Source: Clostridia bacterium (GTDB lineage Bacteria > Bacillota > Clostridia > Christensenellales > Christensenellaceae). Taken from it: a stretch of DNA of 64,000 bases. Location: positions 89,017 through 153,016 of the forward strand of contig JAAUYQ010000093.1 in the NCBI GenBank assembly GCA_014805015.1. The letters run 5' to 3'. Numbering within the stretch: position 1 is the first letter of the stretch; each line of letters starts with the position of its first letter. Made by a program: the position numbers and the translations under genes. Below the pieces are notes generated by a model. The model was not told where the DNA came from. It searched no databases and was given only the letters and a program-made list of their open reading frames with translations. Positions 48,858-58,018 of this stretch are shown in pieces.

Positions 48858-49559
48858 CTACTTCCGGACTGGTCCCCGAGGCAGAAAGCTCCTCAAGCGG
48901 GCCAGGCGCCGGCGCAGAAACAAACAGCGCACCTCGTCCGCCTCACCGACAGACATGAGGGCGCGCTCCGTGACACCCATCATGTGCCTCACGTAGCGGC
49001 GGCTCATCTCATCTTCGCGGCCAAGAGCCACGCGGCTGAACTCATACCAGAAAGGATCGCTTTCGGTCTGTCCGCCTCCCGCCGCGGCTCTCAGCAGCGG
49101 GTAAAAGTGACCGTCCTCTTCCAGGATCCACTCATCTTCAATACGGAAGTCGAGTTCAGCCAGACTCCGCCGCAGTTCGCCGGCACTCGCGTGCGGAGAA
49201 AGCAGCAGTGCACTTGCAGCACGGGCCTGCGCAAGGCCGGCTCGCACAATGCGGTCAATCGTGCGTCCACCCATGCCGGATGCGACGATCACTTCCGCCT
49301 CACCCGGCTGCAGCACGGACAGGCCGTCTCCCAGCCGGATCTGCACGCGGTCTCCAAAAGGAGCCAGGCGCCGGGCGGCTTTCTTCAGCGAAGGTCTGCT
49401 GACGTCTGCCGCAATGAGCTGCATTCCCGGCCGCTCCCCGAGAAGCACTGCCCCCAGCCAGCCATGGTCGCAGCCAATGTCGGCTGCCGTGCGGCAGGCG
49501 GGAACATGGGAGGCAATGGCGCAGATCCGGCTGCCCGGCTGGCCTGCTCTGCTACTCAA
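48858..49559 (-). CDS. trmK: tRNA (adenine-22-N1) methyltransferase TrmK
   Basis: It methylates N1 of A22 in tRNA. The SAM-binding motif [41 protein letters not shown] and [13 protein letters not shown] are typical. The frame has no ATG near the expected N-terminus; the most plausible start is a TTG at 49559 ([20 protein letters not shown]), overlapping the sigA stop by 8 nt, giving 233 residues. sigA-trmK-nif3 is a conserved Gram-positive order. Confidence 0.93.
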   Translation of the reverse strand: MSSRAGQPGSRICAIASHVPACRTAADIGCDHGWLGAVLLGERPGMQLIAADVSRPSLKKAARRLAPFGDRVQIRLGDGLSVLQPGEAEVIVASGMGGRTIDRIVRAGLAQARAASALLLSPHASAGELRRSLAELDFRIEDEWILEEDGHFYPLLRAAAGGGQTESDPFWYEFSRVALGREDEMSRRYVRHMMGVTERALMSVGEADEVRCLFLRRRLARLRSFLPRGPVRK

Positions 49560-50715
49560 GGAAGTCCTGCAGCTTCTTTTTGTGCGTGGGATTGCGCAGT
49601 TTACGAAGTGCCTTGGCCTCAATCTGCCGGATGCGCTCGCGTGTCACGTCAAACTCCTTGCCGACTTCCTCGAGCGTCCGCTGACGTCCGTCCTCAAGAC
49701 CAAAGCGCAGTTTCAGCACTTTTTCCTCACGCGGCGTCAGTGTGCTCAGAACGTCTTTCAGCTGCTCTTTCAGCAGGGTGAAAGCCGCCGCTTCCGCCGG
49801 AGCCGGCGCATCGTCATCCGGTATAAAGTCCCCGAGCCGGCTGTCCTCTTCCTCGCCGATCGGCGTTTCAAGGGAAACCGGCTCCTGGGCGATCTTGAGA
49901 ATCTCGCGGACTTTGTCTTCCGAGATGTCCATCTCCTTGGCCAGCTCTGCCGGCAGCGGATCCCGCCCATACTGCTGCAGCAGCTGCCGTGATATCCGGA
50001 TCAGCTTGTTGATTGTCTCGACCATATGCACAGGAATCCGGATCGTTCGCGCCTGGTCCGCGATCGCCCGGGTGATGGCCTGGCGGATCCACCATGTCGC
50101 ATACGTGGAGAACTTATACCCTTTCTGGTAATCGAATTTCTCCACGGCCTTGATCAGACCGAGATTTCCTTCCTGGATCAAATCCAGGAACAGCAGGCCG
50201 CGGCCGACGTAGCGCTTGGCAATACTGACGACGAGCCGCAGGTTCGCCTCTGCCAGTTTCCGCTTGGCCTCAAGATCTCCTTCGCCCATGCGTTTTGCCA
50301 GCTCCACTTCCTCGTCTGCAGAAAGAAGCGCCACCTTGCCGATTTCCTTCAGGTACATCCGGACCGGATCGTCTATGTTGACAGCGTCGGTTCCCGTCAG
50401 CTCATAGTTCGGGACGTCTTCTTCCTCTGTCTCCTTTTCGATCTCAGCCTCCGCCTCGTCTTCGAGCACGTCGATATTCTGTTCGGCCAGCTGTTCGTAA
50501 ACTTCCTCGATCTGCTGCGGGCTCAGCGGCACGTCGCTCAGCGCGTCCGCAATTTCGCGGAACTGCAGCACGCCTTTGCTCTTGCCCAGCTCGACCAGCT
50601 CGCGGATCCGCTCCTCGCCCTGCTTGATCTGATCGTCTGTCAGGGCTGCCTCCGTCGGCACCAGTTCTCTCTGACTCTTACTTCCCCTTGCCAATCTCCT
50701 TCTCACCCTCCGCAA
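49552..50715 (-). CDS. sigA: Primary RNA polymerase sigma factor SigA
   Basis: This housekeeping sigma-70 has about 387 residues. Region 1.2 ([11 protein letters not shown]), region 2 ([49 protein letters not shown]), region 3 and region 4 ([36 protein letters not shown]) are all complete. The N-terminus has an acidic stretch ([14 protein letters not shown]). The start is uncertain: TTG at 50715, GTG at 50706 or TTG at 50694 are all possible around GCGGAGGG. It follows dnaG by 36 nt. Confidence 0.97.
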   Translation of the reverse strand: MRRVRRRLARGSKSQRELVPTEAALTDDQIKQGEERIRELVELGKSKGVLQFREIADALSDVPLSPQQIEEVYEQLAEQNIDVLEDEAEAEIEKETEEEDVPNYELTGTDAVNIDDPVRMYLKEIGKVALLSADEEVELAKRMGEGDLEAKRKLAEANLRLVVSIAKRYVGRGLLFLDLIQEGNLGLIKAVEKFDYQKGYKFSTYATWWIRQAITRAIADQARTIRIPVHMVETINKLIRISRQLLQQYGRDPLPAELAKEMDISEDKVREILKIAQEPVSLETPIGEEEDSRLGDFIPDDDAPAPAEAAAFTLLKEQLKDVLSTLTPREEKVLKLRFGLEDGRQRTLEEVGKEFDVTRERIRQIEAKALRKLRNPTHKKKLQDFLE

Positions 50716-50751
50716 TTAAATCTGTGTAAGCTAAATATTTTTCGTCTGCTT

Positions 50752-52542
50752 TCAGCCCACTGTGGGGACCTGTTGTTTCCATTCCTGGAGCTGTCTGCCG
50801 AGCTTCATGATCTGCCGCTGCCGGCGTTCCACTTCTTCCGGATCCGTAATCGCAGACAGCCCTTCCGTCAGTGCCTGTTTCTGCCGTCTGATCCGCCGCA
50901 CCCGCAGCTTGGCGACGCTGCTCCCAAGCATACTCTTGAGTCCGTCCGTATCGTTGCCGAAGCGCTGCAGCGCTTCGATCAGCCGCCTTATATGCTTTTG
51001 CTGCTCAGGCCCGTCCATCACCTCAAGCAGTTCTGCTTCACTGATCTCGGCGCCCCGGCCAGCGTTAGCGTTCACGTAGCGGCACAGCGCCGCATTGACC
51101 GGATGATCAAAATCCTCCGGCTTCAGAATCTTCACAAGTATGCCTGCAAGGTCCGGCCGCGCCGCCAGGACAGCCGCAGCAAAATTCTCTGCCCGCGCTT
51201 CCGAAGGGCCGGAGCTCGAAGCCCTGAGCTGCACAGGTTTCGCTGCGGCCGCCTGCGTCCCGACATCGTCGAGAATCGCTTCAAGCCGGTAGCCCGTTTC
51301 CTTCTGCAACAGTTCCGCATACTGCTGACGCACAAGCGCACTCTTTTCCTCGCGCAGGAGCTGAACGCAGTCTTTGGCATAGGCCGTGCGGTCCGCAGGC
51401 ACAGAAAGATCCCGCCCGCTGCGGGCCACCCGGAACCGGAAGGCCATCGGCTCGAGCGAGTCCGCTATCTGAGACTCAAACGCCTCCCGGCCGTTTGCCT
51501 GCAGATACTCGTCCGGGTCCATGCCGTCCGGCAGATAGACAACCCGCGCCTGGACATCTGCTTCAGCAAGCAGTCCGAGGGCACGCAGCGCCGCCTTGAC
51601 GCCGGCACCGTCCCCGTCGTAGCAGATACAGACCTCCTCGACATAGCGGCGGATGAGACGGCACTGGTCGGACGTAAGCGCCGTTCCGAGCGTTGCACAG
51701 GTGTTCATCACTCCGGAGCGGGCCGCGCCGATGACATCCATATAGCCTTCCATCAGGATCAGCCGGGGCAGCTCTCCACGCTGGCGCAGGGTGCGGGCCG
51801 TATTCAGATTGTAGAGACTGCGGCTCTTGTTGAAGACCGGCGTTGCCGGACTGTTGAGGTATTTCGGAACACCCTCGCCGAGCACCCGTCCACCGAAGCC
51901 GATGACGCTGCCCTGAGGACTGATGATCGGAAAAATCACCCGGTTCCGGAAAGCGTCATAGGTCCGGCCGTTCTTCTCCTGCAGCAGGCCGGCGGCAGTG
52001 AGCTCCCGGGCAGTGAATCCCTTACCGAGCAGGTGATCGCGCAGGCCGTGCCAGGCGTCCGGCGCATAGCCGAGCCCGAAGCGCGCCTGGATCTCCCGGC
52101 CGACGCCGCGGCCGGCCAGATATTCGTTTCCGGGCCGCCCGAGCGGCTGCTCAAGGCACTGGTGAAAATATGAGGCTGCTTCCCGGTTGGCGAGCCGTAT
52201 CCGCTCAGCGAGCGCCCGGCCCGCGCGCGCCGCCGAATCCTCCTCGAGCTGCGGCATCTCCAGTCCGACCCGGTCCGCCAGGAACTCACAGGCCTCGCGG
52301 AAACCCAGACGCTCCATCTCCATAACGAATCCGACGGCATTGCCGTGCTGACCGCATCCGAAACAGTGATAGAAGCCTTGCTGCTCATTCACGGTAAAGG
52401 AAGGTTCCGTCTCGTGATGGAAAGGGCAGCATCCCCACAGTCTGCCGCCCTTTTCCCGCAGTTCCACGTAGCTGCCGATCAGCTGACGCAGATCCGTCCG
52501 TTCATACAGCTCCCGCAGCCATGATTCCGGCAGTCTCGGCAT
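50752..52542 (-). CDS. dnaG: DNA primase DnaG
   Basis: It makes RNA primers at the replication fork. The 596 residues include the N-terminal CHC2 zinc finger (CPFHHETEPSF and FHCFGCG-type cysteines, here YHCFGCGQHG), the RNA polymerase core, the TOPRIM motif (LILMEGYMDVIGA, CYDGDGAG) and a C-terminal helicase-binding domain. dnaG-sigA is the classical macromolecular synthesis operon without rpsU. Confidence 0.97.
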   Translation of the reverse strand: MPRLPESWLRELYERTDLRQLIGSYVELREKGGRLWGCCPFHHETEPSFTVNEQQGFYHCFGCGQHGNAVGFVMEMERLGFREACEFLADRVGLEMPQLEEDSAARAGRALAERIRLANREAASYFHQCLEQPLGRPGNEYLAGRGVGREIQARFGLGYAPDAWHGLRDHLLGKGFTARELTAAGLLQEKNGRTYDAFRNRVIFPIISPQGSVIGFGGRVLGEGVPKYLNSPATPVFNKSRSLYNLNTARTLRQRGELPRLILMEGYMDVIGAARSGVMNTCATLGTALTSDQCRLIRRYVEEVCICYDGDGAGVKAALRALGLLAEADVQARVVYLPDGMDPDEYLQANGREAFESQIADSLEPMAFRFRVARSGRDLSVPADRTAYAKDCVQLLREEKSALVRQQYAELLQKETGYRLEAILDDVGTQAAAAKPVQLRASSSGPSEARAENFAAAVLAARPDLAGILVKILKPEDFDHPVNAALCRYVNANAGRGAEISEAELLEVMDGPEQQKHIRRLIEALQRFGNDTDGLKSMLGSSVAKLRVRRIRRQKQALTEGLSAITDPEEVERRQRQIMKLGRQLQEWKQQVPTVG

Positions 52543-52556
52543 AGGGCCTTCCCTCC

Positions 52557-53636
52557 TCAGCGGCGCGGCGTTCCCTGGTTCGGATCATCCCGCCGCGGCA
52601 GACGCGTTCCGGGACGGTTCTCACTGGCTGGCACAAACCGTCCGCGCCGCGGCTCCACTTCGCGGGGCTGCTCAGCCTGGGTCTGTGGTTTCGGCGGTTC
52701 CGGACGCCAGAGCTCATCGAGCGGATCGTCCTCTTCCTCCTCAACAACTTCGGCAGTCCAGCGGTCCACGAGTGGATTGAGACGCTCCGGCGCTTCCACC
52801 TTCGCCTCGCGGGCCATCGCTTCGTCAACAATGCCCGCGGCGCCGCCGGCAGCCTCAAACTCTGCCTCCTGCCGGGCATCCTCAGCCAGCTCGCGTTCGA
52901 CTTCCTGCTCAATCCGGTCAGACGCCGCGTCGAGACGCTGCGCCACGAGCTCAAAGGCAAAAGCCTCATCGTCCGTCATATCAAACAGCAGGCGTTCAAA
53001 GCCGCGCCGCGTGAGGGTCAGCGCCCAGACAACAACAACAGCCAGCGTGATCGTGCTGTTTCCGAAGACCAGCCCCCACAGCTGCGCATTGTCATGCAGC
53101 GTGCTCGTCAGGGACATCAGCGGGAAGACCTGCGCCAGATAGACAATCAGCATGAAAACAGAAATGAGCCCGCAGATCAGCGCCACGCGGTTCGTCGTCC
53201 GCTGGCTCGTCTCATTCCAGTTCGACAGCAGTGTGACAAAGACCACGGCGGCCATCAGCCCAGGAACATAGGCCGAGAAATAATTGAGTCCGGCTGAGAA
53301 ACTCACCGTGTTCATATAGAAGACCGAGTCTGTGAAGAACGGGGCAATATGCAGCAGCACCAGGATCAGCACTGCCCAGCAGCAGGTCTTGACGACACCC
53401 TCGCGGCCGTCGTGGGCAAACAGGAAAGCCAGACAGGCCCAACCCAGAAAAAAGGCCACAAAGCTGTGGATCTGGAGCAGGTATGTGATGATGTCCCCAA
53501 TCCCCGGCGCCACGCCGTATACCTGTCCCATGGTTCCCAGGCTCAGGCAGCTGCAGATAATCGCCAGGCAGCTGACGGCGAGCGCCGCCCACAGCAGAAT
53601 CTGAAAGCCTCTGATATCCGTCTTGCTGTTGTCCAT
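52557..53636 (-). CDS. Six-helix membrane protein with acidic cytoplasmic tail, unknown
   Basis: The 359 residues start MDNSKTDIRGFQILLWAAL at the ATG preceded by AAGGAGA. About six transmembrane helices occupy residues 8-215 (for example WAALAVSCLAIICSCL, VKTCCWAVLILVLLHIAPFF, RVALICGLISVFMLIVYL). The rest is a soluble, strongly acidic and then Pro/Arg-rich tail with a helical EQEVERELAEDARQEAEF stretch. I do not recognise a family. It follows the lipoprotein gene and is 14 nt upstream of dnaG, apparently in one operon. Confidence 0.8.
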   Translation of the reverse strand: MDNSKTDIRGFQILLWAALAVSCLAIICSCLSLGTMGQVYGVAPGIGDIITYLLQIHSFVAFFLGWACLAFLFAHDGREGVVKTCCWAVLILVLLHIAPFFTDSVFYMNTVSFSAGLNYFSAYVPGLMAAVVFVTLLSNWNETSQRTTNRVALICGLISVFMLIVYLAQVFPLMSLTSTLHDNAQLWGLVFGNSTITLAVVVVWALTLTRRGFERLLFDMTDDEAFAFELVAQRLDAASDRIEQEVERELAEDARQEAEFEAAGGAAGIVDEAMAREAKVEAPERLNPLVDRWTAEVVEEEEDDPLDELWRPEPPKPQTQAEQPREVEPRRGRFVPASENRPGTRLPRRDDPNQGTPRR

Positions 53637-53674
53637 CTGTCTATCTCCTTCCACCGGCAGCAACGCAGCTGCCG

Positions 53675-54175
53675 TCAGGCAGCGTCCGGGCCGATTCTGA
53701 CTTCCTCGCTCTGAAACACAGCAATGACGCCTTTCGTGTCCCAGATAACAGCAGGTCCTTCCAGGTTCTGGAACCTTCTGCCGTAGGCCTCTGTCACTTC
53801 GCGAGGCTGCGAGTCCATGTTCTGCGTGCCGAAAGACATAAACCCGTAGACGATCTCCGGCCAGCTTTCCTCCACTTCAAAGTCCCAGGAAGCCGTACCG
53901 TCCGTCTGCGTAAAACGGTGCTCAACCAGCTTGACGCCGTCTGCCCCAAGCACGCTCAGCACACCGTTGGTGCCGTCCATCAGGTTACTCTCGCCGCTGA
54001 CGTTCAGTACGCTTCCGCCCGATGTGAGTTCCGCACTGCAGGAACCTTCCACCTCCACAGCCTCCTTACCCTCTTCCACCTCCGGTTTGGCGATCGTACG
54101 CTGCGCGCCGCAGGACGTGAGCAGCATAGCCAGCACGCAGGCCAGCCCGGCGGCCAGAAAACGTTTTCCGTTCAA
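53675..54175 (-). CDS. Lipoprotein, unknown function
   Basis: The N-terminus MNGKRFLAAGLACVLAMLL followed by the lipobox LTSC (Cys22) marks a lipoprotein anchored outside the cytoplasmic membrane. The 145-residue mature part has no motif I recognise; it looks beta-rich with repeated hydrophobic/acidic alternation. It lies between a C39-like protein and a membrane protein in the operon leading to dnaG-sigA. Confidence 0.82.
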   Translation of the reverse strand: MNGKRFLAAGLACVLAMLLTSCGAQRTIAKPEVEEGKEAVEVEGSCSAELTSGGSVLNVSGESNLMDGTNGVLSVLGADGVKLVEHRFTQTDGTASWDFEVEESWPEIVYGFMSFGTQNMDSQPREVTEAYGRRFQNLEGPAVIWDTKGVIAVFQSEEVRIGPDAA

Positions 54176-54193
54176 AAATTCAATCTCCTTTGT

Positions 54194-54814
54194 CTATCCG
54201 GCGGACTGCGGCGCCCGCAGCACCGCCAGGCCGCCTTTCTGGGCATAGCCAGTGTCCCACGCCAGCGCGAGATTCAGCCTGCAGCGCCGGCCGTAGTTGG
54301 CCGCGCTCAGCTGGAGGCCGTCTTGCGTGTCCGCATATCCGGTCACGGTGAACCAGTGCCATTCAAAGTCGTCCAGCGCCGGATTGCGGTGCCTGAGCAG
54401 AAGAAAGGAAACAGGACGACCGCTGTCTACGGCCGTCCGGATAAACTTTTCCGCTTCCGCAAGCGGCCTTTCTCCTCGCAGCGTCTCCGTCTCCACGCGC
54501 GCGCCCACACTGGCCGCATAGCTTTTCAGCATCATGGCATAGCGGTCCACGTCCGTCAGGCCGTTCAGCTCCGGGTGCACATATGGATACATCAGATCCG
54601 CAAACCGGCAGAAGTCTTCCCTGCTGATCCTGTCCAGATCGCCCGGATAAAGCAGGCGCATGTCCGAGCGGCTGCGCGCCAGGCACAGGCACAGCTCGCA
54701 GGCGGTCGTGGTTGAACAGCCTCCCAGGCGCATCATCCAGGTGCGGTACCAGTCCTGGCTGCCGCCATAGTAGCGGTCTCCAATCAGTGGAAAGTCCACT
54801 TCTCTGTCTGCCAT
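54194..54814 (-). CDS. C39-like papain-fold protein, putative cysteine peptidase
   Basis: The 206 residues from the ATG at 54814 (AGGAGGCGAG upstream) contain a plausible Cys-His-Asn triad of the C39-like fold: Cys33 in GGCSTTTACEL, His153 in FEWHWFTVTGYA and Asn173 in SAANYG. There is no signal peptide, so it would act in the cytoplasm unless exported another way. It could also be a pseudopeptidase or an acyltransferase of the same fold. It is the first gene of the transcript that continues to dnaG-sigA. Confidence 0.65.
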   Translation of the reverse strand: MADREVDFPLIGDRYYGGSQDWYRTWMMRLGGCSTTTACELCLCLARSRSDMRLLYPGDLDRISREDFCRFADLMYPYVHPELNGLTDVDRYAMMLKSYAASVGARVETETLRGERPLAEAEKFIRTAVDSGRPVSFLLLRHRNPALDDFEWHWFTVTGYADTQDGLQLSAANYGRRCRLNLALAWDTGYAQKGGLAVLRAPQSAG

Positions 54815-54825
54815 CTCGCCTCCTA

Positions 54826-54841
54826 TGGCCAAAACTGGCCA
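54826..54841. promoter_or_regulatory. Operator-like TGGCCA repeat
   Basis: TGGCCA-AAAC-TGGCCA: a palindromic hexamer repeated with a 10-bp period, at the predicted transcription start of the minus-strand operon and in the divergent region with fhs. Such spacing, on one face of the helix, suggests a protein-binding site. Confidence 0.5.
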
Positions 54842-54846
54842 ACATA

Positions 54847-54855
54847 ATTATACCA
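54847..54855 (-). promoter_or_regulatory. Extended -10 promoter for the C39-like/dnaG/sigA operon
   Basis: TGGTATAAT on the minus strand (extended TGn plus perfect TATAAT), 33 nt before the start codon; no clear -35 hexamer is seen at 17 nt. Confidence 0.55.
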
Positions 54856-54874
54856 CATCCGTCTGCCGCTGTGA

Positions 54875-54903
54875 TTGACTTTCCTGCCGCCGTGCCCGAA
54901 AAT
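54875..54903 (+). promoter_or_regulatory. Weak candidate promoter for fhs
   Basis: TTGACT, 17 nt, GAAAAT on the plus strand, about 31 nt before the fhs start. The -35 is good; the -10 is poor. Confidence 0.35.
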
Positions 54904-54933
54904 CAACATGCATTTACCAAAGGAGGACGCTTC

Positions 54934-56601
54934 ATGCAGACGGACCTTGAGATCGCCCGCCAGGCCACCCTGGAGCCGATCGCGGAGATCGCCGCGAAAC
55001 TCGGCATACCCGGCGATGAAATCATTCCCTACGGCCGCGACAAGGCCAAACTCCCGCTTGGACTTCTGCCCAAAGAGATTCCGGCTGCGAGCCGCCTGAT
55101 CCTCGTGACGGCGACGACGCCGACGCCGGCCGGCGAGGGCAAGACGACCGTGAGCATCGGTCTCGGCGACGGGCTCTCGCGCATCGGCAAAAAGACATGT
55201 GTGGCCCTCAGGGAGCCTTCCCTCGGACCGGTCTTCGGGATCAAAGGCGGCGCAGCCGGTGGCGGCTACGCCCAGGTAGTCCCGATGGAGGACATCAACC
55301 TGCATTTCACTGGCGACCTGCACGCCATCACCGCGGCCAACAATCTCATCTGCGCTCTGATGGACAATTACATCTATCAGGGCGATGCCGCCGGGCTTGA
55401 CACCAAGCAGATCACATTCAAACGCTGTATGGACGTCAATGACCGTCAGCTGCGCAGTATCGTGGACGGTCTCGGGCGTGCGGTGGACGGCGTGACACGC
55501 CAGGACGGATTCAATATCACCGCCGCTTCCGAAGTCATGGCGATTCTCTGCCTGGCGACCGGCATGGGCGACCTTAAGGAGCGGCTCAGAGCCATCACCC
55601 TCGGTTACTCCTATGACGGCACGGCCGTCACTGTCGGAGACATCGGCGCCGAAAACGCCGCGGCCATCCTGCTCAAGGACGCGATCATGCCGAACCTGGT
55701 CCAGACGCTTGAGCACACTCCGGTCCTGATTCACGGCGGGCCGTTTGCCAATATAGCCCATGGCTGCAGCAGCGTCATCGCGACCCGCATGAGCATGGGC
55801 CACGCCGAATACACCGTCACGGAGGCCGGCTTCGGCGCCGACCTGGGTGCTGAAAAATTCCTCGACATCAAGTGCCGTGACGCCGGGATCTGGCCGAATG
55901 CCGTTGTGCTGGTCACGACGGTGCGCTCGCTCAAGCATCACGGCGGCGCTGCCAAGGACCAGCTGACCACCGTCGACACGGCAGCACTGGAGCGCGGCTT
56001 TGCGAACCTCGACAGGCATCTTTCCAACCTGCGCGGCATCTGGGGCGTTCCGGTAGTCGTTGCGATCAACCGCTTCCCGTCGGACAGTGCAGAAGAGCTG
56101 CGGCTCCTCGAAGCGCATGTGCGCGAGCTTGGAGCTCCGTGCGAGCTGACAGAATGCTTCGCCCGCGGCGGTGAAGGCACAGAAGGCCTCGCCCGCGCGG
56201 TCACCGAGAATATCGCGACCGGCCAGCCGGCTGTGCAGGTCTATAAGGATGATCTGTCGGTCATGGAGAAAATCTCTGTGCTGGCCAGACGCGTCTACGG
56301 CGCTGCCGATGTCAGCATCGAGCCGGCCGCAGCCAAAAAGATTCAGCGGTTTGAGAAGGACGGCCTCTCGCAGCTCCCGATCTGTATCGCCAAGACACAG
56401 TACTCGTTCAGCGATGACGCTTCCCGTCTCGGCGCCCCGGAGGGTTATACCTTTACAGTCCGCGATGCGGAGCTCTGCTCCGGTGCCGGCTTCATCGTCA
56501 TTCTGTGCGGAGATATCATGCGCATGCCGGGTCTTTCCAGGAAGCCGGCTGCCGTCTCCATGTACATCGACGACAACGGACGTATAGACGGACTCTTCTA
56601 G
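54934..56601 (+). CDS. fhs: Formate-tetrahydrofolate ligase
   Basis: It makes 10-formyltetrahydrofolate from formate, ATP and tetrahydrofolate, for purine synthesis, Met-tRNA formylation and, in acetogens, the methyl branch of CO2 fixation. The 555 residues contain the P-loop TPAGEGKTTVSIGL, REPSLGPVFGIKGGAAGGGY and the formate/folate region (LPICIAKTQYSFSDD). The ATG has AAAGGAGG seven bases upstream. It is one of the few plus-strand genes, and its 3' end overlaps the convergent gene by 4 nt. No other Wood-Ljungdahl gene is in the window. Confidence 0.98.
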   Translation: MQTDLEIARQATLEPIAEIAAKLGIPGDEIIPYGRDKAKLPLGLLPKEIPAASRLILVTATTPTPAGEGKTTVSIGLGDGLSRIGKKTCVALREPSLGPVFGIKGGAAGGGYAQVVPMEDINLHFTGDLHAITAANNLICALMDNYIYQGDAAGLDTKQITFKRCMDVNDRQLRSIVDGLGRAVDGVTRQDGFNITAASEVMAILCLATGMGDLKERLRAITLGYSYDGTAVTVGDIGAENAAAILLKDAIMPNLVQTLEHTPVLIHGGPFANIAHGCSSVIATRMSMGHAEYTVTEAGFGADLGAEKFLDIKCRDAGIWPNAVVLVTTVRSLKHHGGAAKDQLTTVDTAALERGFANLDRHLSNLRGIWGVPVVVAINRFPSDSAEELRLLEAHVRELGAPCELTECFARGGEGTEGLARAVTENIATGQPAVQVYKDDLSVMEKISVLARRVYGAADVSIEPAAAKKIQRFEKDGLSQLPICIAKTQYSFSDDASRLGAPEGYTFTVRDAELCSGAGFIVILCGDIMRMPGLSRKPAAVSMYIDDNGRIDGLF

Positions 56602-57143
56602 GTCCGCTTATCTTCAATACGGCGCACGGCAAACGCAGCGGGCGGCACGAGAATGACACTCAGGAGCATTCCGGGCCAGCCCGCTTTCAGCGTCTGCCAC
56701 AGGTACGGACCCGGACGGATGAGACCGTCACTGACAGCTCCGAAAATCGACGCCGCACAGAACAGAACCAGAAGGCCGGCAGCCTCAGCCGCCAGCAACG
56801 CTCCCCACACGTTCCAGCCAAGCATCTCGCCGAAGAAATTCACGCAGACCGCCAGCGCGATCATCTGGCAGACAAGCAGCGGCAGATCGGTCGTCAGGAA
56901 CGGCACCCCGAACACAGCCGTCTGCGCGGCCGGAATGAGCACAGCGCAGGCTGCGGCCCAGCTGACCGGCAGCAGCAGTCCGGCTGATGCAACCGTCACT
57001 TCCCAGGCCCGCGGAATCGCCGGCAGCGTCAGCGTGCAGAGAAGGCCGAGCCCGGTCAGCGCAGCGGCCGCCGCGAGCCGCCGCACGAACTGCCAGTTCC
57101 CCCGGCTGTCGCTAGCCGGCGCAGCCTCAGCAGGACTCCGCAT
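56598..57143 (-). CDS. Small polytopic membrane protein, unknown
   Basis: The 181 residues contain five or six hydrophobic helices (LTGLGLLCTLTLPAI, GLLLPVSWAAACAVLIPA, LPLLVCQMIALAVCV, LLAAEAAGLLVLFCAAS, WPGMLLSVILVPPAAFAV). Size and topology resemble substrate-binding subunits of ECF-type vitamin transporters, but no specific motif confirms that. It overlaps the upstream glycerophosphodiesterase gene by 17 nt and converges on fhs. Confidence 0.65.
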   Translation of the reverse strand: MRSPAEAAPASDSRGNWQFVRRLAAAAALTGLGLLCTLTLPAIPRAWEVTVASAGLLLPVSWAAACAVLIPAAQTAVFGVPFLTTDLPLLVCQMIALAVCVNFFGEMLGWNVWGALLAAEAAGLLVLFCAASIFGAVSDGLIRPGPYLWQTLKAGWPGMLLSVILVPPAAFAVRRIEDKRT

Positions 57144-57975
57144 GGATATGCGCTGCCGGAAAGTCCAGCGTCACCGCCCGCGGATCAAAATCCTGGAAGA
57201 TGATGGTGTCACAGTAAGGCGCCGCGGCCTGGGCCTCCGGAATACTCTTTACTGTCCAGGCAAGCACCGGGACGCCCCGCCGCCGCAGATGCCGCACCAC
57301 CCATGTATCCAGGTACTGCTTGCAGTAGCTGATAAAGGTCGGCCGGCAGACAAAGTCACTCAGGAGGTGCCTGGCCATAAAAAGCGGCAGCCAGTGCACG
57401 CCGGTTTCGAGCAGGCTCTTGAGACACGAGAGCTGTCCACGGGGCCGGCGCGGCTCGTGACGCATAAACCAGCGCACCGCAAAAGGTGAGAAAGACTGCA
57501 CCGCGCACTTTCCGCCGTAATCCTTGAGGATGCTGGCTGTCGCCTCCTCGAGCGGCCCGGCAAAACCCCTGTTTTTCAGTTCCAGCAGCACCGGCACCCG
57601 GCCGTTGACCATTTCCAGCACTTCGGTCAGTTTCGGCGCCCCGTATTCGGATCCCAGGATTCTCAGTCCTGCGAGTTCTGCCGCCGTCAGGTCCTCCGGC
57701 TCCTCGGGCCGTCCGGCCAGCCGCTGCAGATCGTGGTCGTGAATCACAACCACTTCCCCGTCCCGGGAGAGGTGCACGTCAAGCTCTATACCGTACCCGG
57801 CTTCGCAGGCCGCCTCAAAGGCCGGCATAGTGTTTTCCGGCCGCTCGGCGTTGTGCAGTCCGCGGTGCGCATAGTACCAATCAGAGAGCCATCGCTGCTC
57901 CGTGCGGCCGCAGCGGATCATATACAGGTACGCCAGCCAGCACAGGAGCGCTGCTCCCAAAACCCACCATATCAT
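57127..57975 (-). CDS. Glycerophosphodiester phosphodiesterase family protein
   Basis: The 282 residues have an N-terminal membrane helix (MIWWVLGAALLCWLAYLYMI) and a GDPD catalytic domain: AHRGLHNAERPENTMPAFEAA with the first catalytic His, ELDVHLSRDGEVVVIHDHDL with metal Glu/Asp and second His, and LLELKNRG. Activity would be hydrolysis of glycerophosphodiesters near the membrane. The ATG at 57975 has GGAGG about 12 nt upstream; a longer reading upstream is not supported. It is 43 nt after the large dehydratase-activator gene. Confidence 0.9.
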   Translation of the reverse strand: MIWWVLGAALLCWLAYLYMIRCGRTEQRWLSDWYYAHRGLHNAERPENTMPAFEAACEAGYGIELDVHLSRDGEVVVIHDHDLQRLAGRPEEPEDLTAAELAGLRILGSEYGAPKLTEVLEMVNGRVPVLLELKNRGFAGPLEEATASILKDYGGKCAVQSFSPFAVRWFMRHEPRRPRGQLSCLKSLLETGVHWLPLFMARHLLSDFVCRPTFISYCKQYLDTWVVRHLRRRGVPVLAWTVKSIPEAQAAAPYCDTIIFQDFDPRAVTLDFPAAHIHAESC

Positions 57976-58018
57976 TCGAATGAAAGCCCTCCACTTTCGT
58001 TCTGGATCCGGACATCTG

